DNA from: Actinomyces mediterranea
Lineage (GTDB): Bacteria; Actinomycetota; Actinomycetes; Actinomycetales; Actinomycetaceae
DNA length: 64,000 bases
Reading direction: 5' to 3'
NCBI RefSeq assembly: GCF_900155595.1
Contig: NZ_FTPB01000004.1
Coordinates: 1,240,001 to 1,304,000, forward strand
The first letter of the stretch is position 1. Each line of letters begins with the position of its first letter. The notes under the pieces were generated by a model that saw only the letters and a program-made list of their open reading frames with translations, had not been told where the DNA came from and did no database searches. A program made the translations under genes and the position numbers. Below are positions 18,129 through 26,235 of the stretch, one piece after another.

Positions 18129-18641
18129 TCAGCGTTCTTCGCCGAGCTGACCGAAGATCGCGGGGAGCAGGGGCGAGAGCACGGCGAGGGTGTCGAGAGC
18201 CCCGCCCTGCGAGCCGGGCGAGGAGACGATGAGTGCTCCGTGCGAATCGCGCGCTGTCACTCCGACGACCTCTCTGGACAGACCCGACAAGGGAGTGTGG
18301 CGCAACCCATGGGTGCGGATCTGTTCGGCGATGCCCGGGATCTCCACTTCGATGACTTCGCGAACCGTTTCTGGGGCCACATTGCCGACGCCGAAGCCGG
18401 ATCCCCCGAGGACGAGGATGAGCCGGTCGCCCAATGCGATTCGCTCGTCGATCGCGGCGCGCAGATCCTCCCCGTTTTCGCAGACGACGCGGGTGGAGAC
18501 GCGGGTGATGCCCGCCTGAACCAGTGCTGTCCGACAGGCGGGGGTCGCACGGTCCTCCTTCTCTCCCGAGGCGATGCGGTCGGAGAAGACGATGAGGCAG
18601 GCGGTGACGCGTGACAGATCGTAGGCGGATGATTGCGGCAT
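18129..18641 (-). CDS. Divergent MogA/MoaB-family protein with altered active site
   Basis: The ATG at 18641 follows GAGGAG at seven bases, giving 170 residues. The fold is that of MogA/MoaB: ACLIVFSDRIASGEKEDRAT, ILVLGGSGFGVGNVAPETVR and SREVVGVTARDSHGALIVSS with SPGSQGG. Compared with the copy at 3313, the first catalytic Asp (VPDE) reads VCENGED, and the GGTG...RDVTPD loop reads GGSGFGVGNVAPE, so both aspartates are lost. It may bind molybdopterin without adenylating it, or act in a different step. It is divergent from modA, 181 bases away. Confidence 0.82.
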   Translation of the reverse strand: MPQSSAYDLSRVTACLIVFSDRIASGEKEDRATPACRTALVQAGITRVSTRVVCENGEDLRAAIDERIALGDRLILVLGGSGFGVGNVAPETVREVIEVEIPGIAEQIRTHGLRHTPLSGLSREVVGVTARDSHGALIVSSPGSQGGALDTLAVLSPLLPAIFGQLGEER

Positions 18642-18768
18642 GCGGGTTCTCCTCACAGGATCAGTAATTTTAAATGGATAAAACCAGTTAAATATAAAAT
18701 AGTTTATGAGCTGCGAAAATGAGAAGTGTTACCCATTTGCAATAGCGTGTTTCGGTATTCTTGATCGA

Positions 18769-18798
18769 TTGCTAAGATATTTTAGTCGGTATAATACC
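18769..18798 (+). promoter_or_regulatory. Probable modA promoter with palindrome over the -10 box
   Basis: TTGCTA at 18769 and a consensus TATAAT at 18790 are separated by 15 bases. The -10 box sits inside the palindrome GGTATAATACC (18788-18798). The surrounding 150 bases between the mog paralogue and modA are markedly A/T-rich for this genome. A molybdate-responsive repressor bound here would block the promoter, but no ModE gene is in the window. Confidence 0.5.
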
Positions 18799-18822
18799 AT
18801 TAAAATGAGCGAGGAGGCTCTC

Positions 18823-19617
18823 ATGCGATCCATCCATACGATTCTGCCCCTTGGTGTCGCACTCGCGTGCCTGATCGGCGCCTGCTCAACAGGATCGGGC
18901 AGTGCGGGCGCCCCCGGATTCGCCGACGCCCCTCCCGATGGTGAGCCGATCGTCCTCAATGTCTACGCCGCAGCATCCCTGACCGAGACCTTCGCCGAAT
19001 TGGAGGAAATCTTCGAATCCGACCACCCCGGAGTCGACGTACGATTCAACTTCGCGGGCTCTCAGGACCTCGTTGCCCAGATCGCACAGGGGGCGCCCGC
19101 AGACGTCCTCGCCACGGCGAATGAATCGACGATGGACGCCGCGAGAGAGCAGGGTCTCGTCACCGAATCCACCCTCTTCGCCACGAACACCCTCACCATC
19201 ATCACGACGCCGGGCAACCCTGGAGGCGTCACCGGACTCGACTCCTCGCTCGACTCCGTCACACTCGTCATCTGCGCCCCTGAAGTCCCCTGCGGCAAAC
19301 TGACCAAGAAACTCACGGAATCGCTGGGCATCACGCTGAACCCCGTCTCCGAGGAGCAGGCGGTGACCGATGTGCGGGGCAAAGTCTCCTCCGGGCAGGC
19401 TGATGTGGGCATCGTGTACAAGACCGACGCCCTCGCTGAGGGGGATGCAGTCGACACCGTCGAGATCGACGGGGCGGACACCGCCGTCAACGCCTACCCG
19501 ATCGCCCTCGTCTCGACGACGGAACATGCCGAGGCCGCACAGTCCTGGATCGACCTCGTCCTGTCTGAGCGAGGGCAGGCGATCCTCGAAGAAGCGGGAT
19601 TCACCCCGGCGACATGA
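18823..19617 (+). CDS. modA: Molybdate-binding lipoprotein ModA
   Basis: The ATG at 18823 has GAGGAGG five bases upstream. The 264-residue protein begins with a lipoprotein signal (LIGAC, lipidated Cys21) and continues with the ModA pattern VLNVYAAASLTETFAELEEI, FNFAGSQDLVAQIAQGAPAD, VLATANESTMD and VDTVEIDG. It captures molybdate outside the membrane for the ModBC transporter, which starts four bases before its stop (ATGA). The gene lies within the Moco island, as expected for supplying MoeA. Confidence 0.94.
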   Translation: MRSIHTILPLGVALACLIGACSTGSGSAGAPGFADAPPDGEPIVLNVYAAASLTETFAELEEIFESDHPGVDVRFNFAGSQDLVAQIAQGAPADVLATANESTMDAAREQGLVTESTLFATNTLTIITTPGNPGGVTGLDSSLDSVTLVICAPEVPCGKLTKKLTESLGITLNPVSEEQAVTDVRGKVSSGQADVGIVYKTDALAEGDAVDTVEIDGADTAVNAYPIALVSTTEHAEAAQSWIDLVLSERGQAILEEAGFTPAT

Positions 19618-21248
19618 ACGCACTGCAGGCACACGGGAGCCCCGCGCGGACACTGCGTCGGCGCGTCCCCTCCGCGCGCACCGCCGCCGTCTCGCCGCTG
19701 CCCCTGTGGGCCCCCCTGCTCGCCGGACTCGCCCTCGTCTTCCTCCTCCTCCCACTCGCGCTCATGGCCGCCCGCGTCTCCTGGACAGAACTGCCGGGGA
19801 TCCTCGCCACGGATGAAGCCATCGACGCCCTCGCCCTGTCCTTGCGCACCTGCGTCACCGCCCTCGGGATCGACCTCGTCCTCGGCGTGCCCGCAGCGCT
19901 CGTCCTCGCGAGGAGGTTCAGGGGCGTGCGCATCCTACGGATCCTCGTCGCACTGCCGCTGTCCCTGCCCCCCGTCGTCGCGGGCATCGCCCTCCTCACC
20001 GCATTCGGGCGCCGCAGCCTCATCGGGTCGACACTCGAAGCCCTCGGCGCCGGAATCGCATTCTCCACCCCCGCCGTCATCATGGCGCAAGTCTTCGTCT
20101 CCCTCCCCTTCCTCGTCGTCACCCTTGAAGCGGCATTGCGCGCCCGCCCCGAGGGCCTTGAGGAGATGGCGGCGTCCCTGGGAGCCTCGCCCACCCGCGT
20201 CCTCGGGCAGATCACCCTTCCCATGGTCGCGCCGGCGATCGCGCGGGGAGGGGCGCTCGCCCTGGCCAGGTGCCTGGGGGAATTCGGCGCGACACTCACC
20301 TTCGCGGGCTCCTTACAAGGGGTGACCAGGACGATGCCGCTGCAGATCTACCTCGCGCGCGAATCCGATTCCGCCCTCGCCCTCGCCCTGGGAATGGTGC
20401 TCCTAGCGGCGGCCGCCGTCGTCGTATCCTTCACGGAAATGCTCCAGCGGGCGCCCGCGCGCACCCGCGACGACGCCTCTACTCCCGCCCGCATGCCTCC
20501 TGCCCGGGGCGCATCCAGCGCAGTACCGGTCGACGTGCACGGCCGAATCAGGGAGCGGGACTGGCAGATCGACGTGTCGCTCCCCGCAGGACGGGTCAGC
20601 GCCATCATGGGGCGCAATGGGGCGGGCAAAACGACACTCGCGCAGGTCATTGCAGGTTCTCTCCCCCTCGACGAGGGTGTGGCCCGGATCGGCGGGCGCG
20701 TCGTCGACTCCGAGGGGGTGTTCGTTACGTCTCGCCATCGCGGCGTCGCTCTGGTCAGTCAACAGCCCCGCATCTTCGGTCACATGAGTGTCGTCGACAA
20801 TGTCGCCTTCCCCCTCAGGTGCCGGGGAGAATCGCGCGGCAGCGCCCGCGAGGCGGCCATGGAACAGTTGGCGAGCGTCGGCTGCGAGCACCTCGCGATG
20901 CGCAGGGGTGACGAATTGTCGGGGGGCCAGGCTGCGCGCGTCGCCCTCGCCCGCGCCCTCGTCTTCCACCCGCAGGTCCTCGTCCTCGACGAGCCCACAG
21001 CGGCACTCGACGTGGAGGCCGCAGCGGTGGTGAACCGCATTCTCGCGGCGCGCCTCGCGCACCAGGGGGTGACGACGGTTCTCATCACCCATGACGCGGT
21101 TCAGGCCCTCCAACTCGCGTTCCGCCTCATCGTCCTCGACGAGGGCCGGGTCGTCGAGGAGGGCGGAGCGTCCCGGGTCCTCGCGAACCCCAATCCGTGT
21201 TCTCCGCGCGCCTCGCCGGACTCAATGTTGTCACTGGCGAATCGGTGA
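19614..21248 (+). CDS. modBC: Molybdate ABC transporter permease-ATPase fusion ModBC (frameshifted near the end)
   Basis: One 544-residue frame joins a permease and an ATPase. Residues about 30-270 are ModB, with the ABC permease EAA-like loop EEMAASLGASPTRVLGQITL. The ATPase follows: MGRNGAGKTTLAQVIAG (Walker A, about residue 335), LSGGQAARVALARAL and VLVLDEPTAALDVEA. The frame then diverges at 21188-21191 (LANPNPCSPRAS...), where ModC proteins normally read NPQSVFSARLAG and enter the TOBE domain. That continuation is in the -1 frame (next entry). Restoring one C gives a full ModB-ModC-TOBE protein of about 663 residues. It may be a true frameshift, a slippage site or a sequence error. Confidence 0.88.
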   Translation: MNALQAHGSPARTLRRRVPSARTAAVSPLPLWAPLLAGLALVFLLLPLALMAARVSWTELPGILATDEAIDALALSLRTCVTALGIDLVLGVPAALVLARRFRGVRILRILVALPLSLPPVVAGIALLTAFGRRSLIGSTLEALGAGIAFSTPAVIMAQVFVSLPFLVVTLEAALRARPEGLEEMAASLGASPTRVLGQITLPMVAPAIARGGALALARCLGEFGATLTFAGSLQGVTRTMPLQIYLARESDSALALALGMVLLAAAAVVVSFTEMLQRAPARTRDDASTPARMPPARGASSAVPVDVHGRIRERDWQIDVSLPAGRVSAIMGRNGAGKTTLAQVIAGSLPLDEGVARIGGRVVDSEGVFVTSRHRGVALVSQQPRIFGHMSVVDNVAFPLRCRGESRGSAREAAMEQLASVGCEHLAMRRGDELSGGQAARVALARALVFHPQVLVLDEPTAALDVEAAAVVNRILAARLAHQGVTTVLITHDAVQALQLAFRLIVLDEGRVVEEGGASRVLANPNPCSPRASPDSMLSLANR

Positions 21249-21604
21249 GATTCAATGACGGGCTGCTCGGAATTCGAGTGGGCGAGGGCAGACTCGTTGC
21301 AGCTCAGGGAGACACCGGCGGCGAGGAGGGGGAGGAGATGGCGCTCCTCTTCGAACCCGATGCCGTCGCCTTGTTGCGCGAGCCGGGCACGGGGTCTGCA
21401 CGTTCACTCATCACCGGGAGGATTGACGCGGTCGAATCCTCCAGCGGTCTCATCACTGCGCATATCGCCCTCGATGGGGAGCGCCGGGTGTCGGCGCGCG
21501 TGACCACCAGCGCGTGGGCGGAGCTGGGGTGCCGGGTCGGGAACGGGATCTGGTGCGCCGTGAAGGCGACGCAGATCCGGGCCGTGCGGGTCGCGCCGCG
21601 CTGA
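21197..21604 (+). pseudogene. Detached TOBE (molybdate-binding) C-terminal part of ModC
   Basis: Read from about 21190 in the frame of 21197, the sequence gives SVFSARLAGLNVVTGE and then two Mop-like repeats ending RAVRVAPR. FSARLAGLNVV is the usual junction from ModC to its TOBE domain. It is out of frame with the upstream modBC by one base, at the run CCCC 21188-21191; five Cs would read NPQSVFS without a break. No start codon with a ribosome binding site is visible, so it would be translated only by frameshifting or after correction. Recorded as part of a broken gene, not an independent one. Confidence 0.75.
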
Positions 21605-21611
21605 CCGGCGT

Positions 21612-22913
21612 TCAGCGGTCCTGGTGCGGAATCTCGATGTGATCGGCGTCGGGTGCCTGGCGTGTCATCGAACGGATGACGAGGTGCATCCAGATCAGAG
21701 TCGCACCCGTGATGATCGTCATGACGACGAAAGGCGTTGACGTCAGGCCCGTCCACCTTTGGATGTAGGCGAACATTGGAGGCAAGAAGAAGCCGCCGAG
21801 GCCGCCGAGCATTCCGACCAGGCCGCCGACCGAGCCCACATGGTCGGGGAAGTAGGTCGGGATGTGCTTGTAGACGGCGGCCTTGCCGATGCCCATCGAG
21901 CAGCCGATGAGGAAGATGATGAACACGACGAGCGCGAGGGGAAGGCCGAAGGCCGCACCTGTGTCGGCGTTGACGCCGGAGGGGATCATGAGGATCGTGA
22001 AGAACGCTCCGATCGTCACGAAAGTGATGTACATGCCCACGCGGGCGCCCCACTTGTCGGAGACCCATCCGCCCAGGGGTCGCAGCAGGGAGGCGGGGAA
22101 GATGAAGGTTGCGGTGAGCAGCCCCGCGGTCGTGAGGGATACTCCGAAATTGTCGACGTAGAAGGCGGGCAGGATCGCGGAGAAGGCGACATAGGCGCCG
22201 AAGGCGATGACGTAGTAGAGGCTGAAGCGCCACACGCGGATGTCTCTGAGGGGCTCCAGCATCGTCGAGATATTGACGGAGGCACCCGGCTTTCGGTCGA
22301 CTGTCGGGGTGACGACCCACTGGAGTATCACGAAGACGGTGAGCAGGACTGCGTAGATGACGGGGATGAGGCGCCAGCCGCCCTGGATTCCGAGGATGTA
22401 GGTGGAGCCCGCGGTGGCGGCGATGATACCTGGGCCAATGAGTTTCGTGACGGATGCTCCGACGTTGCCCGCGCCGAAGACCCCCAGGGCGAATCCCTTG
22501 CGGCGGTCGGAGAACCATGCCGAGTTCCATGCAATTCCCGAGGAGAAGGAGTTGCCGACGATGCCGACGCAGAATGCGAGGACGAGCAGCATGGCGTAGT
22601 TGCCGGTCGGGACGAGGGAGACGCCGATGGAAGCGATCGCTCCGAGGACCATCATGACTGTCATGACGATCTTGCCGCCGAAACGGTCGGCGAGGATGCC
22701 CGAGGGCAGGCGCCACATGGAGCCGTTGAGCACGGCGACGGCGCTGATCCAGGACAGTTGGACGGAATCGAGGCCGAATTCTTGTTGAATCGGCTTGCCG
22801 AGGATGCCGAACATCAACCACACCGCGAACATGAGGGTGAAGGAGATGGTGGACATGACGAGGACCCTGTTGGCCCCCGGTGCTTCACGGCGTGGGGCTG
22901 AGTCTGCGGACAA
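21612..22913 (-). CDS. Second NarK-type nitrate/nitrite transporter (MFS)
   Basis: The TTG at 22913 has GGAGG seven bases upstream and gives 433 residues; an ATG at 22967 lacks a ribosome binding site. Twelve membrane segments are predicted, with the nitrate porter features FGLDSVQLSWISAVAVLNGS, RLPSGILADRFGGK, GVFGAGNVGASVTKLIGPGI and GSVGGLVGMLGGLGGFFLPP. It differs clearly from the narK at 14784, so the two may divide nitrate uptake and nitrite export. It is convergent with modBC (7 bases between the ends). tRNA-Ser follows upstream on the other strand. Confidence 0.9.
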   Translation of the reverse strand: MSADSAPRREAPGANRVLVMSTISFTLMFAVWLMFGILGKPIQQEFGLDSVQLSWISAVAVLNGSMWRLPSGILADRFGGKIVMTVMMVLGAIASIGVSLVPTGNYAMLLVLAFCVGIVGNSFSSGIAWNSAWFSDRRKGFALGVFGAGNVGASVTKLIGPGIIAATAGSTYILGIQGGWRLIPVIYAVLLTVFVILQWVVTPTVDRKPGASVNISTMLEPLRDIRVWRFSLYYVIAFGAYVAFSAILPAFYVDNFGVSLTTAGLLTATFIFPASLLRPLGGWVSDKWGARVGMYITFVTIGAFFTILMIPSGVNADTGAAFGLPLALVVFIIFLIGCSMGIGKAAVYKHIPTYFPDHVGSVGGLVGMLGGLGGFFLPPMFAYIQRWTGLTSTPFVVMTIITGATLIWMHLVIRSMTRQAPDADHIEIPHQDR

Positions 22914-23038
22914 TGCTGTGCCTCCGGTCGACGGGTGTTGATAGTGATGACTGAGCCTAACGCGCATCGCAGATATTTTCGAGTAGTTGACCCGCGTAAA
23001 TTAGGTCGCTGTGCAACGCGTCGCAGGATCCCCCTCGG

Positions 23039-23069
23039 TTGGCGACTCGGGGGCGGGGTGGGATATGCT
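23039..23069 (+). promoter_or_regulatory. Possible promoter of tRNA-Ser
   Basis: TTGGCG at 23039 and TATGCT at 23064 are 19 bases apart, and the -10 box ends 10 bases before the tRNA. The long spacer makes this tentative. Confidence 0.4.
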
Positions 23070-23079
23070 GGTGCGCACT

Positions 23080-23169
23080 GGTAGCGTGTCCGAGCGGCCG
23101 AAGGTGCAGCACTCGAAATGCTGTGTGGTGTCACAGCCACCCTGGGTTCAAATCCCAGCGCTACCGCCA
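23080..23169 (+). tRNA. tRNA-Ser (anticodon CGA)
   Basis: The 7-bp acceptor arms GGTAGCG and CGCTACC pair exactly. The anticodon loop CTCGAAA holds CGA at 23114-23116. The extra arm is long, as in serine tRNAs, and the T arm contains GGTTCAAATCC. CCA is encoded at 23167-23169. Confidence 0.96.
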
Positions 23170-23175
23170 CGGTTT

Positions 23176-23217
23176 GGCCCGTGACTCCAGGGAGAAGCTA
23201 GAGTCGCGGGCCTTTCT
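23176..23217 (+). terminator. Rho-independent terminator after tRNA-Ser
   Basis: GGCCCGTGACTC and GAGTCGCGGGCC pair with one wobble or mismatch around a 13-base loop and are followed by TTTCT. Confidence 0.75.
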
Positions 23218-23275
23218 GTTCTCACGCGCTGACTATGTCCGGCTCTCCCCGCGCTGACCGTGGCGGACCCTGGCC

Positions 23276-24742
23276 TTAGCCCCTCTTCACCTCCGGGCGA
23301 CCCTCCTCGGACCAGAGGACGTGGTAGGCGGTCCCGGGGTCGTCGATTCGGCGATAGGTGTGTGCTCCGAAGTAGTCCCTTTGTGCCTGGATGAGGGCGG
23401 CGGGAAGGCGTTCGGCGCGAAGCTGATCGATGTAGGAGAGGCTTGAGGCGAAGACTGGCGTTGGAGTCCCCGTGAGGATCGCCTGGGCGGTGATGCGCCT
23501 CCATGCGGGAAGCGCTTCCTCGACGGCTTCGGCGAAACGGGGCGCTGTGAGGAGCGTCGGGAGCCCCGCATCGGCTTCGTAGGCGCTGACGATGTCGTCG
23601 AGGAAGCGCGCCCGAATGATGCAGCCGCCTCGCCAGATCTTCGCCATCGCTCCCAGGTCGATGCCCCAGCCGTTCGCTTCGCTCACGGTCGCGATCTCGT
23701 CGAAGCCCTGCGCGTAGGCGGCGATCTTCGCGCCGTAGAGGGCTCGGCGGACGTCGTCGATGAAGCATGCGCGATCCTCGATCGACATCGTTTGGGCGCC
23801 GGAATCCAGGTTCCGCCGCCGCATGGCGTCGCGCTGGCGCGAGGCTGATGATATTGAGCGTGCGAAGGTCGCTTCGGCGATCGCGGGTACGGCGACGCCG
23901 AATTCGAGGGCGTTCTGCGTGGACCAGGTTCCGGTCCCCTTCTGGTCGGCTGCGTCCACGATGATGTCGACGAAGGGGTGCCCAGAATCAGGGTCGGTGC
24001 GCTCGAGCACCTCTGCGGTGACTTCGATGAGGTAGGAGTCGAGTTCGGAGTCCTTCCAGGAACGGAATACTTCTGCGATTTCGGGAACGCTCAGTCGGCC
24101 GATGGAACGAAGGACCTCGTAGGCCTCGGCGATCACCTGCATGTCGGCGTATTCGATGCCGTTGTGAACGGTCTTGACGAAGTGTCCGGCGCCGCCCGGG
24201 CCGACGTGGGCGCAGCAGGGGGAGCCGTCGACCTGTGCGGCGATGCTCTCCAACAGGGGGCCGATGCGCCGGTAGGCGTCTACGTCGCCGCCGGGCATGA
24301 GCGAGGGGCCGAGGAGGGCTCCTTCTTCGCCTCCCGATACTCCCATTCCGACGAAGCGGATGCCCTTGTCGGCGAGATCCGCTTCGCGCCGGACGGTGTC
24401 GGTGTAGTGGGTGTTACCGCCGTCAATCACGATGTCGCCGGGTTCGAGGACTTCGGAGAGCTGGTTGATGACGGATTCGGTCGCGGGTCCTGCGGCTACC
24501 ATTGCGAGGACGATGCGCGGTCGGCTGAGGGAGGATGCGAAGGACGTGATGTCGGTCGCGGGGAGGAAGGATCCTTCGTCGATGTGATTCCGGGTGAAGC
24601 GGTCGACGAGGTCGGGGGTGTAGTTGAAGAGGGCGACGGTGCTCCCGTGGCGTGCGAGGTTGCGAGCGAGGCTCGTCCCCATCACTCCGAGGCCGTAGAC
24701 TCCGATGTCGGCGAGAGGATGCGTACCGGGTGTGTCCTGCAT
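23276..24742 (-). CDS. gnd: 6-phosphogluconate dehydrogenase, decarboxylating
   Basis: The ATG at 24742 has AAAGG at a good distance and gives 488 residues. It converts 6-phosphogluconate to ribulose 5-phosphate with release of CO2 and reduction of NADP or NAD. Signatures are IGVYGLGVMGTSLARNLARH (dinucleotide binding), VIDGGNTHYTDT, GMGVSGGEEGALLGPSLMPG, HVGPGGAGHFVKTVHNGIEY (catalytic Lys and His) and AADQKGTGTWSTQNAL. Together with gntR, gntK and gntP upstream it completes a gluconate-to-pentose-phosphate route. Confidence 0.96.
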   Translation of the reverse strand: MQDTPGTHPLADIGVYGLGVMGTSLARNLARHGSTVALFNYTPDLVDRFTRNHIDEGSFLPATDITSFASSLSRPRIVLAMVAAGPATESVINQLSEVLEPGDIVIDGGNTHYTDTVRREADLADKGIRFVGMGVSGGEEGALLGPSLMPGGDVDAYRRIGPLLESIAAQVDGSPCCAHVGPGGAGHFVKTVHNGIEYADMQVIAEAYEVLRSIGRLSVPEIAEVFRSWKDSELDSYLIEVTAEVLERTDPDSGHPFVDIIVDAADQKGTGTWSTQNALEFGVAVPAIAEATFARSISSASRQRDAMRRRNLDSGAQTMSIEDRACFIDDVRRALYGAKIAAYAQGFDEIATVSEANGWGIDLGAMAKIWRGGCIIRARFLDDIVSAYEADAGLPTLLTAPRFAEAVEEALPAWRRITAQAILTGTPTPVFASSLSYIDQLRAERLPAALIQAQRDYFGAHTYRRIDDPGTAYHVLWSEEGRPEVKRG

Positions 24743-24805
24743 GATGTGCCTTTCAAAAGGGTAGGTGCCGGTCGAACGGGGCATTCGCGGGCGTCTGGGT
24801 GAGGT

Positions 24806-25519
24806 TCAGTCGTTTTCGAGGAATCCGCGGAGCCCCTTGTCGAGGAGGGCGGCTTTCACTTCGGCCACGAGGGATCGGGTGGCCGCTTCGGCTGTCGCGG
24901 AGGCGCCGTTCGCGATGGCGCGGGCGACTTCGTCGTGCAGGTCGAGGGCGATGGGCTCGGGGCGCGCGGGATAGAGGCCGAGGCGGGTGCGCCCAGAGAG
25001 GACCTCTGCGACGAGCCCTGTGAGCGCGGCGAAGACATCGTTGTGGCTGGCGGTGAGGATGAGGGAGTGGAACTCGATGTCTGTGACGAGGAAGTCGCTG
25101 AGGTCTTCAGATTCTGATTGTTCTCGGAGAAGCGTTGCGAGTCTGAGGATGGACGATCGTTCTTCTTCGGTGGCGCGACGCGCTGCTGCGGCGGCGGCGG
25201 AGGGCTCGATAGCGGCGCGCGCCTCGGTGAGGGCGCCGAGTTTGGGGCCGCGGGGGTCTGCGTCGAGTTGCCAGCGGATGACGGTCGGGGAGAGGGAGTC
25301 CCATTCGGATCTGGGGCGGATGATGAGCCCGGTTCTGCGACGGGACTCCATGAGGCCGTCGGTTTCCAGGGATCGCACGCACTCTCTGGCGATGGTGCGG
25401 GAGACACCGTATTCGTTCTGGATCCACTCCAGGGTCAGGGGCTTGCCCGCTGCGAGGTCACCGGAGACGATTCGGCGGCCGAGCGCTTCTCGGACGTCGT
25501 TGTGAAGTGAGCGCGGCAC
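24806..25519 (-). CDS. gntR: GntR/FadR-family regulator of gluconate genes
   Basis: The GTG at 25519 follows GAGGAGGAG. The 237-residue protein has an N-terminal winged HTH (LTLEWIQNEYGVSRTIAREC followed by VRSLETDGLMESRRRTG) and a C-terminal all-helical FCD ligand domain with DIEFHSLILTASHN, LHDEVARAIANG and further conserved residues. FCD proteins bind sugar acids and release their operator. It is divergent from gntK and sits between gnd and gntK, so gluconate or 6-phosphogluconate is the likely effector. Confidence 0.88.
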   Translation of the reverse strand: MPRSLHNDVREALGRRIVSGDLAAGKPLTLEWIQNEYGVSRTIARECVRSLETDGLMESRRRTGLIIRPRSEWDSLSPTVIRWQLDADPRGPKLGALTEARAAIEPSAAAAAARRATEEERSSILRLATLLREQSESEDLSDFLVTDIEFHSLILTASHNDVFAALTGLVAEVLSGRTRLGLYPARPEPIALDLHDEVARAIANGASATAEAATRSLVAEVKAALLDKGLRGFLEND

Positions 25520-25586
25520 GTGAACTCCTCCTCTGAGCCGATGTCGCCAGCATACTCGTAATTCAGCAAAAAAATCTCTTTTGGGA

Positions 25587-25625
25587 TTGATTCGTAGTAT
25601 TTAATGTGTAGTATGAGATTACGAA
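25587..25625 (+). promoter_or_regulatory. gntK promoter and candidate GntR operator
   Basis: TTGATT (25587) and TAGTAT (25609) are 16 bases apart. The direct repeat GTAGTAT occurs at 25594-25600 and 25608-25614, and the arms TTCGTA (25591) and TACGAA (25620) are inverted around the -10 box. The symmetry suits a dimeric regulator that shuts off gntK, probably the divergent gntR product. Confidence 0.5.
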
Positions 25626-25654
25626 ATGACGAAGATGTCACTCAAGGAGGAAAT

Positions 25655-26197
25655 ATGGGATCTGCAAACAGCAAGTCCGTCACGCACCTCGTTGTCATGG
25701 GAGTCGCCGGCTCTGGCAAGACCACAGCATCGCGCTCCCTCCGTGAACTCACCGGTTGGCCCATCGCAGAAGCCGATGACTTCCATCCTGCGGCGAATAT
25801 TGAGAAGATGTCCGCCGGGATTCCACTGACCGACGAGGACCGATGGCCCTGGCTCGATAGCCTCCGTACCTGGATGACGGAGCGTGCGAACGAGGGATCC
25901 TCGACGATCGTCACCTGTTCGGCCCTCAAGCGCTCCTACCGCGACCTTCTCGCGGAGGCCCCCGGACGAGTCGTCTTCGTCCACCTCATCGCCGAGCAGG
26001 CCCTCCTCGACGAGCGCATGAAACAGCGTGAGGGGCACTTCATGCCCCCGGCGCTCCTCCCTTCCCAATTCGCGGCCCTTGAACAACTCGAGGCCGATGA
26101 GGACGGCTTCGCCGTTGAGTCCCGCGAAACCCCTGAACTCACACTCCGCGCGGTCGAAGAGGCCCTCGCTAAACGCGGCGTCTCCCTCGAGATCTGA
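25655..26197 (+). CDS. gntK: Gluconokinase
   Basis: The ATG at 25655 has AAGGAGG five bases upstream and gives 180 residues. The P-loop is VMGVAGSGKTTASRSL, followed by EADDFHPAANIEKMSAGIPL with TDEDRWPWL, and TCSALKRSYRDLL, all characteristic of GntK. It phosphorylates gluconate to 6-phosphogluconate, the substrate of Gnd. gntP starts 38 bases after it. Confidence 0.96.
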   Translation: MGSANSKSVTHLVVMGVAGSGKTTASRSLRELTGWPIAEADDFHPAANIEKMSAGIPLTDEDRWPWLDSLRTWMTERANEGSSTIVTCSALKRSYRDLLAEAPGRVVFVHLIAEQALLDERMKQREGHFMPPALLPSQFAALEQLEADEDGFAVESRETPELTLRAVEEALAKRGVSLEI

Positions 26198-26235
26198 TCC
26201 CCGTCCCCAACTCATGCTTCCATATGGAGGAAACC

